A stretch of DNA of 64,000 nucleotides from Theodoxus fluviatilis (GCA_034096865.1 JAWQFJ010000573.1:1-64000), one strand, 5' to 3'. Counted from the stretch's first letter, positions 45,485 through 57,829 are shown. The notes: a model not told the origin generated them from the sequence alone. Translations and numbers: made by a program.

Positions 45485-46564
45485 CACTTCCGGCGCGCTC
45501 ACCGCAGTAGCAGGACGTATTCACGTCGCTCTCCTGTATTTTCGCCGGTTGTAGAGAAAAGATAGTGAAGCATGCCAGTAACTGGTATCCCAGCTGCATT
45601 GGAGGTGATGCTTTCCACTCTTCTGGGCAGCGATACCATGTCCTCATTTAAAGTATTTGGCGAACGCAATACTACTGTCGTGGTTCTCAGATTCACGTCC
45701 CAAGCTGGCCAGCCATCTTCTTTCGAGCAATCGACAAACTGCTGGAGAAGAAAGCCCCCCGCCCAACTGCGCAGAGACCAGCAGAGACGCAACAAACACC
45801 GCAGCACCAACTTTGCTGGTGAGCAAGCTCCATCGAGTTTTGGTCCCTCCACTGCTTGTCCTGAATCCAGTCAACAAGAAACTCCATCAGTTTCGTCGTC
45901 CACCTTGCCCGCTGCGCTGTACTCGCCAAACCCCAGCAACGCACGAGAAAAGCATGCTGAGAAGTGTGCAAGCACTGAAAGTGGGTCAACGGACGACACA
46001 TCAGCTTCCAACCAAGAAAGCACAGCCTCGTCGGCGGACAGCGAACAGGCAGCGCTAGAGAAGTCGGAGCGCTCCGATACAATACGGCAGATCGTGGATA
46101 AAGTGATGCAGCCCTTCAGAGACAAGTTGCAACGTGAGGCAGAGGCAAAGGCGGTTGAGTGTGCTGCCTCCGTGGCAAGTGACACGCGTGTCGATCGTGC
46201 ATTCATCGAGACTTCGTCACAGCCGCCGACCCCTTCGACTGCGGGTGTTTCGTCCAGAGCACAGCGCAGCTGTCTCGGTGCGGCTACTCCACCACCCGAG
46301 CAGGAGGAAGGTACGACCTGTGCCCATCCACCCCGTCGTCGGCAACAGCCCTGGCGCTCCAAGAGGAGGTAATTGGCGAGATGGACAGTCATGAACTTAT
46401 TCGATTTCCGCGATTCGCTCAACAAGACTTATTGTCGAAGTCTTGACCCCCCCCCCCCCCCCCCCCCCCCATCCCCCCGACTGTTGTGTTTTTCGTTTGA
46501 GTAATTTACAACATATTGTAATAGGCCGGTGGCCTGAACAATAAACTTTTCGTTCGTTCGTTCG

Positions 46565-46571
<7 letters not shown>
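45485..46571 (+). mobile_element. 1.1-kb retroposon with (TTCG)n tail, flanked by (TC)n
   Basis: It starts CACTTCCGGCGCGCTC directly after a TC tract. It contains a 266-codon ORF, a C-rich run (46447-46470), AATAAA, then TTTTCGTTCGTTCGTTCG and a second TC tract. AATAAA followed by a tetranucleotide tail is the usual 3' end of some non-LTR retroelements. Insertion inside TC repeats suggests either microsatellite targeting or seeding of the microsatellite by the tail. Confidence 0.55.
45572..46372 (+). CDS. 266-residue retroelement-type ORF, intact
   Basis: It begins MPVTGIPAALEVMLSTLLG and has a hydrophobic strand (TTVVVLRFTSQAG), then WRRKPPAQLRRDQQRRNKHR. A long Ser/Thr/Glu-rich middle follows, then a helix (SDTIRQIVDKVMQPFRDKLQ) and a basic end (RRRQQPWRSKRR). 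The VLRF...WRRKPPxQLxRD pattern recalls small ORFs I have seen in invertebrate retroelements; I cannot name the family. The ORF is intact in both arms and sits inside an element with a retroposon-like tail. It lies in intron 5 of the membrane-protein gene, same strand. A nucleic-acid-binding ORF1-like role is a guess. Confidence 0.5.
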   Translation: MPVTGIPAALEVMLSTLLGSDTMSSFKVFGERNTTVVVLRFTSQAGQPSSFEQSTNCWRRKPPAQLRRDQQRRNKHRSTNFAGEQAPSSFGPSTACPESSQQETPSVSSSTLPAALYSPNPSNAREKHAEKCASTESGSTDDTSASNQESTASSADSEQAALEKSERSDTIRQIVDKVMQPFRDKLQREAEAKAVECAASVASDTRVDRAFIETSSQPPTPSTAGVSSRAQRSCLGAATPPPEQEEGTTCAHPPRRRQQPWRSKRR

Positions 46572-46621
<50 letters not shown>

Positions 46622-46623
<2 letters not shown>

Positions 46624-47268
46624 AGTACATCGTGAGACACATCGGTTTCCATCGACCGGGGTACACACATGCCTACTTGATATATAGACAAGGCGCGGAG
46701 AAAACCAGAGAGGTTGCAATGTACATTTATTATGCGCTGGCATTAAGAAACCAGGCAGTGTGTAAGCAATAAGCACAGGGGCATTGTACATGAACTTTCT
46801 CTTAATCGTCAGTGGCCAAAATCCGCCAGTTGTATGTTAGGTAACCATGTGAAAGTTCATTTACGGTAGGAGTGGGACAAAGAGCTGATTGTACGTGTTA
46901 AATGTATATTTAAAGTATGCAGGAGGCAACCTGCCTTTCATCCTTAAGAGGAAGCGATAACTATTTTATATTTGCATGAGTGCCCTTATTATGGAACTAA
47001 TCATAGTGCACATTGTCTGTGACAAATAATTTTAATTGAATTATATTCCTATACATACGCGATGATGATACAGTTCTATGCTTCACCTAGGGACTTATAG
47101 CCAACGGCGAATGTTTTAAGATCTGTACATTAAGAACATTTTATTCATGCATGATGAACATTAGAGCATCAAATTTCAGCTATGTACATTTCACTATTTT
47201 TCTTTTCTGTACATAAATTGCATAGTACTAAGACGGGTCGTCGGCCGCAATAAATCAATCAATCAATA
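46622..47268 (+). mobile_element. Retroelement 3' part with (ATCA)n tail between TC tracts (right arm)
   Basis: It starts AAGTACATCGTGAGACAC at the end of one TC tract and ends GGCCGCAATAAATCAATC plus two ATCA units at the start of the next. No ORF was found. Mirror of 38169-38817. Confidence 0.5.
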
Positions 47269-47372
47269 TCTCTCTCTCTCTATCTCTGTGTGTGTCTCTG
47301 TCTCTCTCTTTGTGTCTCTGTCTGTGTGTGTGTGTCTCTCTGTCTGTGTGTGTGTGTCTCTCTCTCTCTGTC

Positions 47373-47404
<32 letters not shown>

Positions 47405-47486
47405 CCTACTTCCAAAAATTGTCTTACCAAAACATCGTAAAATCGATTTCATGGACGTTTCCTGCGCACTAAACAGGATTTCCAGT

Positions 47487-48540
47487 GATCGCTATACGAG
47501 GAACGGTGTTAGATCGCTATACGAGGAACGGTGTTAGATCGCTATACGAGGAACGGTGTTAGATCGCTATACGAGGAACGGTGTTAGATCGCTATACGAG
47601 GAACGGTGTTAGATCGCTATACGAGGAACGGTGTTAGATCGCTATACAAGGAACGGTGTTAGATCGCTATACAAGGAACGGTGTTAGATCGCTATACGAG
47701 GAACGGTGTTAGATCGCTATACGAGGAACGGTGTTAGATCGCTATACGAGGAACGGTGTTAGATCGCTATACGAGGAACGGTGTTAGATCGCTATACAAG
47801 GAACGGCGTTAGATCGCTATACGAGGAACGGTGTTAGATCGCTATACGAGGAACGGTGTTAGATTGCTATACGAGGAACGGTGTTAGATCGCTATACGAG
47901 GAACGGTGTTAGATCGCTATACGAGGAACGGTGTTAGATCGCTATACGAGGAACGGTGTTAGATCGCTATACGAGGAACGGTGTTAGATCGCTATACGAG
48001 GAACGGTGTTAGATTGCTATACAAGGAACGGTGTTAGATCGCTATACAAGGAACGGCGTTAGATTGCTATACGAGGAACGGTGTTAGATCGCTATACAAG
48101 GAACGGTGTTAGATCGCTATACGAGGAACGGTGTTAGATTGCTATACAAGGAACGGTGTTAGATCGCTATACAAGGAATGGCGTTAGATTGCTATACGAG
48201 GAACGGTGTTAGATCGCTATACAAGGAACGGCGTTAGATCGCTATACGAGGAACGGTGTTAGATCGCTATACAAGGAACGGTGTTAGATTGCTATACGAG
48301 GAACGGTGTTAGATCGCTATACAAGGAACGGTGTTAGATCGCTATACGAGGAACGGTGTTAGATCGCTATACAAGGAACGGTGTTAGATCGCTATACAAG
48401 GAACGGTGTTAGATCGCTATACGAGGAACGGTGTTAGATCGCTATACAAGGAACGGTGTTAGATCGCTATACGAGGAACGGTGTTAGATCGCTATACGAG
48501 GAACGGTGTTAGATCGCTATACGAGGAACGGTGTTAGATG
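47487..48540. repeat. 25-bp minisatellite, about 42 copies (right arm)
   Basis: Mirror of 36890-37950, apparently with the same order of variant units. It lies in intron 5, about 290 bp before exon 6. Confidence 0.97.
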
Positions 48541-48826
48541 CGAGCAGGCAGCGACTTCCGTGTTGCATATGCATCTCAAGCTCCATCTCGCCATGTCATC
48601 TCCGTTTTCTCAGTCAGAAATCGTCCTCCCATTCTTCCATGTCAACTTCTGCTCTGACAGCTTTTTAAATTATAGCGTGTGCGGAAAACAAAAACGAAAA
48701 CAAACAAGCAAACAAACAGACAGAGAACTCGGGATACGCACAATGCAAATGAACCACGAGGGAGCCTATCCCTGATAAAGTATGTGTTGGATCTGTTCCA
48801 CTCAATATTGCATGTCTCCTCCACAG

Positions 48827-48911
48827 CTTCAGTGAGGATCGCGCTGATAGTTGTGGGCTGTCTGCTCTTTGCCTGTGTGGTCGTCGTCATCATCCTCTGC
48901 TACTCACGACG
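48827..48911 (+). CDS. Single-pass membrane protein, exon 6 (transmembrane segment)
   Basis: After CTCCTCCACAG the exon encodes SVRIALIVVGCLLFACVVVV and IILCYSR. This is one hydrophobic helix of about 22 residues followed by basic residues, the stop-transfer pattern of a type I membrane protein. It ends in phase 2 at GTAAGA. The small residues and cysteines in the helix are unremarkable. Exon 6 is the clearest functional signature of this gene. Confidence 0.75.
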
Positions 48912-50159
48912 GTAAGAAAGTCCGTTTGGTATATGATACAGCCAGCTTGGTCACGAGACAGGGCCAGCCTGCAGCAAAACAAGTGCTGTAGATCTTGAAG
49001 AGCGTTGGATAAGATGGGCGAGCCATCTCGACGATTCCTCCGACGTAGTTACACCATTAAAAAATAGTCATCGAAACATGTCGCGGAAAGACAAGTGAAG
49101 AGTAGCGAGGCAGGCTGGCAGGCAGGTAGGCAGGCAGGCAGGCAAGCAGGCAGGTAGGCAGGCAAGCAGGCAGGCAGACAAGCAAACAATCAGGCAGGCA
49201 GGCATGCATGCAAGCAGGCAGACAGACGGACGGACGGACGGACGGACAGTCGGAGGCATAGACAGATTAATGACAAGAATGTAGTTACTAAGGTCATGCA
49301 ATGTTGCCATTGCAATTTGATCAGTTGTTGTGTGGTTGATTCATAATGTGACATGTTGATAAAGATTCTTTTGACCCTCGTAAGCACCCTTCCATGACAG
49401 GTTTCGCAGTCACCAATACTGTAAAATTTATGTGCCTACATTTTGATCAACAAGGTTAATCATTATACTTTTCTCTTTATAGAATTAAAACGCATCATCT
49501 GCATGTATGTGAGTGAATTTTCGATATATTTAGACAAATGCCTTGGGCAGCGCAGCTAGGTAGTCATCAAGGTAGACTCGCATACACACACGGAAAGACA
49601 CACACGCATACACACACGGAAAGACACACACGCATACACACACGGAAAGACACACACGCATACACACACGGAAAGACACACACGCATACACACACGGAAA
49701 GACACACTCGCATACACACACGGAAAGACACACACGCATGCACCCACACATTTCCCCTGTTGCAAGAGTCCTCCCTGTCCATAAAGGACTAAAATGGCCG
49801 TCCATACAATCCCAACCTGCAGAAAGAACGCGCGGACTGTTGAATAAGTGCCATGTTCACGACTCGTCAAGTTCTGCACGGGGTCACTTTGAGATGATTG
49901 CAGGATTTATTGCGCCAGAATGATTACAGGCAATGAAAACAGTTGAGATTGTTAGAAACCACAGTTATTGACTGCATGCGTGTATCGACAAACGCACAGT
50001 TATAAGAGAGGACCGAATATCTGTCAACTGTTTCTAAATACATGTACCAACTAAAATTAGGCACATTCTAATAATTCTAAGCTGCATTAAAAATATTCAC
50101 ATCCAGCACGCGTTCAACTTTTCTTCTTGCCTTGAAAATGAGCCGTCTTCCTTAACCTT

Positions 50160-50765
50160 TCTACCATTCACTCTCATTATCGCACATTCCTCACTCCCTT
50201 TAACACTAATTAACTCTCATTATCGTACACCCATTACCCTCTTTAACATTAATTAACTCTCATTATCGTACACCCATTACCCTCTTTAACATTAATTAAC
50301 TCTCATTATCGTACACCCGTTACCCTCTTCAACATTAAGTCTCATTATCGTACATTCCATTACCCTCTCAAACATTAATTAACTCTATCGTACGTCCATT
50401 ACCCTTTAACCATTAATTAACTCTCTCGTTATCGTACATCCATTACCCTTTTTACCATAAATTAATTCTCATTATGGTACATCACTTAGCCTCTTTAACA
50501 CTAATTAACTCTCATTATCGTACATCCATTACCCTCTTTTACATCAATTAACTCTCTCATTATCGTACATCCGTTACCCTCTTTAACATTAACTCTCATT
50601 ATCGTACATTCCATGACCCTCTCAAACAATAATTAACTCTGTCGTACATCCATTACCCTCTTTAACAATAACTCTCATTATCGTACATTCCATGACCCTC
50701 TCAAACATTAATTAACTCTGTCGTACATCCATTACCCTCTTTACCATCAATTAATTCTCATTATT
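50160..50765. repeat. About 42-bp AT-rich minisatellite in intron 6 (right arm)
   Basis: Mirror of 34672-35280. It runs right up to the exon 7 acceptor; the last unit (TCTCATTATTGTACAG) supplies the acceptor itself. As in MED24, the repeat unit resembles the 3' splice site region (TCTCATTATCGTACA in most units). Confidence 0.85.
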
Positions 50766-50771
50766 GTACAG

Positions 50772-51057
50772 AGTGCGGAACCGCTCTCAACAGTACGAAA
50801 CCAACATTAACGACTACACCGGCGACCATCCAGTCTCCATGGCAACATATGGGTGTTGGATGGAAGACAGCGGACCACGGGAGGGAATGGTACCACGTCG
50901 CCCTGGAAACCATGACCAGGACGATGCCGACTATGCCAGCTCTAGGTGTTACTCACAGCCAGTGGACGATCACCTCAAAGACCCTGACAGAATCACTGAG
51001 GAACCTTCAGAGCCTCCTGGTGTGGTGGACACGACACTACAGGCGGCCTCCTCCTAG
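50772..51057 (+). CDS. Single-pass membrane protein, exon 7 (cytoplasmic tail and stop)
   Basis: The acceptor ATTGTACAG completes an Arg codon split with exon 6. The 95-residue tail begins VRNRSQQYETNINDYTGDHP and ends VVDTTLQAASS before TAG (51055-51057). It is hydrophilic and carries five tyrosines (QQYETN, NDYTGD, ATYGCW, ADYASS, CYSQPV), which could be phosphorylation sites. None fits a strict ITIM or ITAM. Together with the signal peptide, Cys-rich ectodomain and one TM helix, this suggests a small cell-surface receptor or adhesion protein. The family is unknown. Confidence 0.7.
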
Positions 51058-51061
51058 AATA

Positions 51062-51236
51062 TTGGTTGGTTGGTTGGTGTTTTTCTGCCTATCAGCCTTA
51101 ATAGGCTATGTAAGGCCATTAAGCACGGAAATCTTTCAAGCAGCTTGGAGTAAACGCTAATCAAGTCACGGTGTCCCTAGTTATTCGCCTCTTACGAATC
51201 GTGTAGGGAGACGCGGTGGGTCAATTCTTACCCCGA
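51062..51236 (-). mobile_element. SINE-like dispersed repeat (right-arm mirror copy)
   Basis: Reverse complement of 34201-34375. It begins with a GGTTGGTTGGTTGG tail directly after the stop codon region, so it forms part of the 3' UTR of the membrane-protein mRNA. Confidence 0.55.
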
Positions 51237-51618
51237 ACCCACAGGGGTCCTCTTAGAAGATCTTGGACTTTAACCTTGACCTCAAGGGTTTGACCTTTGC
51301 CCCAGGCTCTGAAGGACTTTGTCCGATCCATGAGGATTTTAACTAAGCACAGAAACAACCTTTCAGAAATGGCTGAACAAATGCCTATACACAGATATCT
51401 ATATTAATAGGTTGGGTGTTCTTGAGACCGAAACGACTCGACACATAAATTGAAAAGATGTGTGTGTGTGCGCGTGCGTGCGTGTGCAGCAAGTGGGTGC
51501 CAATTGAGTTCAGGCGGGCATGCCAAACTCATGCTGACAAACGGATCTCTTTTACACCGATGGCGGTTTGTCAAATGTACATTCTTCATGTATTTAGTTT
51601 CTCATACAACATTTGATT

Positions 51619-51668
51619 AATAAAATGTTTCGTGTATTTAGTTACTTATACACCATTTAATTAATAAA
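51619..51668 (+). terminator. Poly(A) signals of the membrane-protein gene
   Basis: AATAAA occurs at 51619-51624 and 51663-51668, about 560-610 bases after the stop. On the opposite strand the candidate MED24 signal (TTTATT at about 51882-51887) lies about 220 bp further on, so the two genes end tail to tail. Confidence 0.5.
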
Positions 51669-51889
51669 GTTTTTATCAACTCATTTTATTAATTATGTGG
51701 CATTTTTCATTTCTTCAGCCATGAGTACAGAAGATACTTGTAAAGGAATGTCTATTTCCCTGTAACCCTGAATACAATACTGAAAGCCAATTCAGTCATG
51801 CCATTTGGCCAATACACGTACATGTACACCTACAAACAAATGAGTTCACAGCAAGGCAGTGTGAAATTTTTTCATTGAGACTTTATTTC

Positions 51890-53177
51890 AAAAGGGTTTA
51901 GATTTTAATAATTTTCACACTCAAAGTAAGTTGTCTCCATGCATCATTTGCAATATCTTTCTTCGAACAATCAATGAAATCAAATGGTTTCAAATAACAG
52001 ATATGTACAAACTGTTAAAATAATCTCACAATCATGTTAAAATGTCATGCACACATTTCCCCTCATATTTCAATACTTCAAAACAATACAAATTAATTGG
52101 GAAATCTTTCAAGCTTTCAAGGGCATCTCCATTAAATAACCACATGGGAAAAGTGTCAAGTTCTGCAATCCCAGTAAGCTATAATCATGTTTGAATCCTC
52201 AAAATATACTTACTCAGAGCAAACTACTATGTGTTATTCTTATAAATATTGAAGTTAAACTATGATCAAAAAGGGACCCATTTCAATATTCAACTCATTT
52301 ACAAATCAGATTTAATAAACACTATACATATACCCAGAAAGATATGAATGAAAGTTGCTGGATCTCACTTCATCAAAATCCACAAGCATCGTAATTAAAT
52401 ATGTGGACCTAGAAATGACCACAATTCTGTGTCATGGTAGACTCCTAATCACAGATGAGGGGGACTTTTCTGTAACTCTATGCCCTAATTCAAATTATCT
52501 TAAAATTGCAAAATCTTTACAGTGTTAAATTGAAACTACACTTTTCTTATGCAGTCATCCAAGGTAATTCTCATCTTATTCTAAATTCACTTGGTGATTG
52601 TTTCCATTGTGGTATTTCATTAACATGAAGTTATTGCGACCAATATTATCCCATACATTTTTGGTGGGATAGAGGGCGGGGGTTGTTGGGTGGGGGTGTG
52701 GTGTGTGGGTTTGTTTGTTTGTTTGCTTCTTTTAACAAGGGCTGAATGTAAGACAGGCAGCTATGCCTAATTCATAAATTTTCCTTGGAAAATTAAGTTC
52801 AATCAATCAATATCTCTGTATTTCTCTCTGTCTTTCTCTTTCTTTGTATCTCTCTCTGTGTCTCTGTCTCTATCTCTCCCTCTCTCTCTGCCTGTCTCTC
52901 TCTCTCTCCTTAACTGCTCGCTGGTTGACACACACACACATATACACACATGGTAACCAAATATGCAGAACAGAAAGCACCCCTAAGCCTAATGGAGTTT
53001 AAAAAAACACCACAGCATGGGTGTTCCTTACATATTTCAAAACAAGAGACTGCAGTTATGCATTTGGTCATGTCACCACACACAATTGGAACATGCATTG
53101 CGAATTACTAACCAAAAAAAAATCAAATATGAACACATGTTTAAGTTTGTGGCAGTTTGTAAAAAGCCAGATTTACC
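51890..53177. other. AT-rich MED24 3' UTR / convergent intergenic region (right arm)
   Basis: Mirror of 32260-33545. It holds a non-LTR 3' end with (ATCA)n tail near 52700-52812, a CT tract (52812-52910) and otherwise complex AT-rich sequence with no ORF pattern. Confidence 0.4.
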
Positions 53178-53571
53178 TTAACAGCAGATGAAGAAGAGAA
53201 CAGAGTCACCCTTATAGAAATGAACACCATGGTGAAGGCAATGTACCGAACACCCCAGACAACTGACAGCTACCACCAACTGTCCAGACAAGAACAGGTG
53301 GTCATCTTCAGGCTGCGGACAGGGCACACTAGACTCAACTAACACATGCACAAGAGATTCACACTTGTGCCATCCCCAAAGTGCTCCTGTGGGGAGGCCA
53401 ACCAGACATCTGAACACATTCTGGAGGAATGCAGGAACCACCGGCTGCTGCGAGAGGACGTTTGGCCAGAACCAGCAAGCATTCAGGAAAAGTTGTATGG
53501 CAGGGTGGAATCTCTCCAGAAGACAGCCCATTTCATCCTTGACTCTAAAATCCAAGTGTGATGGCGTTCGA
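53178..53571 (+). pseudogene. RNase H / C-terminal remnant of a non-LTR retrotransposon (right arm)
   Basis: The frame reads RLRTGHTRLN, a TAA stop, then HMHKRFTLVPSPKCSCGEAN and QTSEHILEECRNHRLLREDV, ending ILDSKIQV. This is the Cys-rich segment after RNase H of Jockey-like LINEs. Only the 3' end survives, antisense within the MED24 3' region. Confidence 0.7.
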
Positions 53572-54047
53572 GAAGAAGAAGAAGATGAAGCTCAAGTTCT
53601 GTTGAAAATGTAATGTTCTGTTTTCTTGAATCAGAATCATACTCCACAATACTAACCGGATAATTTTTCTTGTACTTTAAAAGTAGATGGAGAGCTGATT
53701 TTTAAGGGAAGAAAAAGAGAGTGAGAACAACCACAAACACTATGGCACCTGGTAAATACTTTGCATGCTTTAGCTACTGTCATTCACCTGTAATAGCTTA
53801 GCACCAGACCAAACACTTTCCTGGAACAGAAAAACAGTCTGCTACAGGAAGTATCGTTCTTCTGCCTCTCACCAAGCGCTGTCCAAGCAGACCCTGAACA
53901 ACTGTAGCTTTGTTCACATTCACGACATTCAAAAGGGTGATCCACAATGAAGTCACATCATAGGGTGACCATGAACACTGAGTAAACAACACCACCACAT
54001 TCACCAGCACCACACAAACAGCTTCTCTACAGAAGGCAGCAGGATGT

Positions 54048-54287
54048 CTACCTAGTCACCACCCCATTCAGGCCATACTCTGTGACGAGGGACCTGGGTC
54101 GGATCCTTGTGAGGACGGTACCAGTACTCCCACTCGAAGACTTGGCCATCGTCTTCTTCTCCCAGTGGTGCAGCAACCACATGACCTTGGCAGCCGCCTC
54201 CCGGCCTGGCACCGTGGTCAGGTCTGAGAGTGCCAGGACCTGGCCACTGGTCAAGCCCTTGTCGCACAGATGCTGCATCTGCAGGAG
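54048..54287 (-). CDS. MED24: MED24 last exon (F), right-arm copy
   Basis: Identical in translation to 31150-31389, with the same acceptor and stop. In the inferred natural order this is the authentic position, converging on the membrane-protein gene. Confidence 0.82.
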   Translation of the reverse strand, partial: LLQMQHLCDKGLTSGQVLALSDLTTVPGREAAAKVMWLLHHWEKKTMAKSSSGSTGTVLTRIRPRSLVTEYGLNGVVTR

Positions 54288-54361
54288 CTGGAGTGCAATG
54301 GAGACAGGCACTGTGAGGACCACTAGGCAATGGTTGTAGGAACAACGACGACGACGAAGAC

Positions 54362-54393
<32 letters not shown>

Positions 54394-54608
54394 CGATGAT
54401 GATGACAAAGAGGGAGGGAAGAAAGGAAGGAAGGAGGAGTACCAAGACAAGAACAAAGAGTAGAATGAGAAGTAGGAAGAGCCAAAGCAGGAGAAAGAAG
54501 ACAAGGAGGAGCAGAAGTCAGAGCTGGTGGATCAGAATCAGGTTGTGAAGGATAGTAGTGTTGGAAGGGAAAGAAAAGAAGCAGAAGAGATGGAGGAAAA
54601 GCATGGTG

Positions 54609-55623
54609 GGCAGCAAGAGCAGAGGAAGGACAAGGAGGGGCAGCAAGAGCAGAGGAAGGACAAGGAGGGGCAGCAAGAGCAGAGGAAGGACAAGGAGGGG
54701 CAGCAAGAGCAGAGGAAGGACAAGGAGGGGCAGCAAGAGCAGAGGAAGGACAAGGAGGGGCAGCAAGAGCAGAGGAAGGACAAGGAGGGGCAGCAAGAGC
54801 AGAGGAAGGACAAGGAGGGGCAGCAAGAGCAGAGGAAGGACAAGGAGGGGCAGCAAGAGCAGAGGAAGGACAAGGAGGGGCAGCAAGAGCAGAGGAAGGA
54901 CAAGGAGGGGCAGCAAGAGCAGAGGAAGGACAAGGAGGGGCAGCAAGAGCAGAGGAAGGACAAGGAGGGGCAGCAAGAGCAGAGGAAGGACAAGGAGGGG
55001 CAGCAAGAGCAGAGGAAGGACAAGGAGGGGCAGCAAGAGCAGAGGAAGGACAAGGAGGGGCAGCAAGAGCAGAGGAAGGACAAGGAGGGGCAGCAAGAGC
55101 AGAGGAAGGACAAGGAGGGGCAGCAAGAGCAGAGGAAGGACAAGGAGGGGCAGCAAGAGCAGAGGAAGGACAAGGAGGGGCAGCAAGAGCAGAGGAAGGA
55201 CAAGGAGGGGCAGCAAGAGCAGAGGAAGGACAAGGAGGGGCAGCAAGAGCAGAGGAAGGACAAGGGGGGGGGCAGCAAGAGCAGAGGAAGGAGAAGGAGG
55301 GGCAGCAAGAGCAGAGGAAGGACAAGGAGGGGCAGCAAGAGCAGAGGAAGGACAAGGAGGGCCGGAAGGACAAGGAGGGGCAGCAAGAGCAGAGGAAGGA
55401 CAAGGAGGGGCAGCAAGAGCAGAGGAAGGACAAGGAGGGGCAGCAAGAGCAGAGGAAGGAGAAGGAGGGCCAGCAAGAGCAGAGGAAGGACAAGGAGGGG
55501 CAGCAAGAGCAGAGGAAGGAGAAGGAGGGCCAGCAAGAGCAGAGGATGGAGAAGGAGGGGCAGCAAGAGCAGAGGAAGGACAAGCATGGGCAGCAAGAGC
55601 AGAGGAAGGACAAGGAGGGGCAG
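54609..55623. repeat. 30-bp VNTR, long part (right arm)
   Basis: Mirror of 29653-30828 with about 34 units instead of about 39. It includes one unit broken by a partial duplication (GGAGGGCCGGAAGGACAAGG near 55358) that the left arm lacks. Confidence 0.95.
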
Positions 55624-56813
55624 TATTACATGCCCGTGCTCTGATTATTCTTAATGAAGAAGATGTCTAGGGGTAAACGCACTGCTGCATGCAATATTCA
55701 TTCACCTTTCTCGCTGTCAAGACTGGACAAGGCAACAGAGAAGATGGATGCAGAGGTCAAATACAAAAATGACTTTAATAATACTTGAAGTGATAGGACA
55801 ATGATCAGTAAATCAACGTGCATAAATAATAATAAAAACTTCTGTGTGCAATTCTAGTTATTTTAGCCAGCCAGCCTTTTCGATAGTATCATGGTAAAAA
55901 CTTATCTGAGTTCACTGAGTCCGTTCTGTGGAGGAATGATGAAAGGTGTCAGGGCGGCGTGACCCTGTAGTTGTCTGTGCTGAAGGGGGTCAGGGCAATT
56001 GACCCCATGGCTGCTCCTGAAGGGGGTTGTCTTGGGGTGTGGAGGGGATGTCGACTGATGCAGGGGTGGGCCTGCAAGAGGGGAGGTTGAACTGGCCCCA
56101 TCTATCCTCTCGTCCAGTGTCTGGTGGCGGGGTCAGGGTCATCTCCGCTTGGTTGCAGCTGGTGGGCGAGCGGCTGCCGGCATCTCCTCCATCCAGGGGG
56201 GCTGGAGGCGGTGTTGTAGGGGGGTGGGGAGGGATGCCATTCCCTGCCCTTGCCCCTAGGTCAGACTGGCCTTAATTGATACCATGTCGTATTCTTTCAG
56301 TGCTCCCGGGGAGAGGAGCAAACACGCCAGTCCCCCTAGCAGACTGCTGCCTGCATTTATATCTTCTTCCACGTCTCCATTGAGAGTCTCAGAAATTCAC
56401 CAATGGGAAGAAGGGGATGTTTGGCGCCTGCTGACTGAGCACTTTTCTACCGCCCAAACTCTTAAAAGTTCACTACTCTGGGCCAATGGGAAAGAAGAGA
56501 AAATTGGCGCATTTTCGTCCCACTGTGTTCAAAGTCTGGCACCGTCAGCACAATCTTGGCGCCCAACTTCACTCCTTCCACCAACACAATAATATTCTAA
56601 AGGCATGGCTGGTTGCTTAATAAACTACATTTAGTTGAGGTCTGGCTGGCTTCTATATCCTTAAGTATTCCTTACTTAAAACATGCATAAACACACAATT
56701 CATAATGGTAGTGGTATGATGCTTCATTAGCTCACACAGAGAACGTAGCATAGGGTAGGCAGTTTGCCAAAACCACACAGAGAAATACAAATAGAGGGGT
56801 CGGGTTCGTAACA
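55624..56813 (-). mobile_element. Solo-LTR-like element (right arm, 1190 bp)
   Basis: Mirror of 28481-29652, flanked by GGCAG on both sides. An insertion of about 18 bp near 56172-56190 (GCTGCCGGCATCTCC region) distinguishes it from the left copy. Confidence 0.7.
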
Positions 56814-57000
56814 GGCAGCAAGAGCAGAGGAAGGACAAGGAGGGGCAGCAAGAGCAGAGGAAGGACAAGGAGGGGCAGCAAGAGCAGAGGAAGGACAAGG
56901 AGGGGCAGCAAGAGCAGAGGAAGGACAAGGAGGGGCAGCAAGAGCAGAGGAAGGACAAGGAGGGGCAGCAAGAGCAGAGGAAGGACAAGGAGGGGCAGCA
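56814..57000. repeat. 30-bp VNTR, short part (right arm)
   Basis: About six units, mirror of 28295-28480. Confidence 0.95.
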
Positions 57001-57683
57001 GGAATAAAAGCAGGAAGACCTGGAGAAGGTGAGAGAATAAAGGTCAGTGACGACGGTGCATTTACAATACCACTCATAGAGGGCTTCTCTTCTACGTGGA
57101 CTGGAAGTGGAAGTATGACAGAGCATAAATAGGAGTCAATCAACAAGAAACGACATTAGCTTAGCTGTATTCTGTCCTTACCAGCACCACACTCAAGACA
57201 TCTTTGTGCATTCATCTATCTTGTACCACACCACCCATGCCTGCCCCTGGCTGTCATATCCACGCTGACAGCCTTCAGTTTAGACTTAGCTGCTCCCTCT
57301 CCCCTTACTCCTCTGACTCATCCATCTACATTTAGCACTCACGAGACAATTACTTGGGGCAGAGCTGTCATTCCTTCCTTGCATGAGGCAGCAAGGAAGT
57401 GTTGGCAAGGAAATAATAGCAAGGAAATGGTAGCAAGGAAATGGCAGCAAGGAAATGGTGGCAAGGAAATGGCAGCAAGGAAATGGTGGCAAGGAAACTG
57501 TGGCAGCAAGGAAATGGCGGCAAGGAAATGGCAGCAAGGAAGCGGCGGCAAGGAAGTGGCGGCAAGAAAATGGTGGCAAGGAAAAACCATAAGGAAATGG
57601 CGGCAAGGGTGAAGTTAAGTGTCATGGGATATTGAAAGTCAAAACTTATCCTGTAATTGCACTAAGGCATGAGAAGCACTCAC

Positions 57684-57829
57684 CATATCTATGGGCAGTA
57701 GCTGCGCGACGTACGTGGTGTACTGGGGCTCACACCGACTGAACTGGTCCAGCAGGGCGGCAGTGAAATCCATGCGCTGCGACTCCTCTCCAGAGCGGGC
57801 CATCCCCCCCAGCCAGTGCAGCAGCTTTC
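57684..57829 (-). CDS. MED24: MED24 exon E, right-arm copy
   Basis: Reverse complement of 27465-27610 with unchanged coding and splice sites. Immediately upstream on this strand is the 42-unit acceptor array. Confidence 0.8.
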
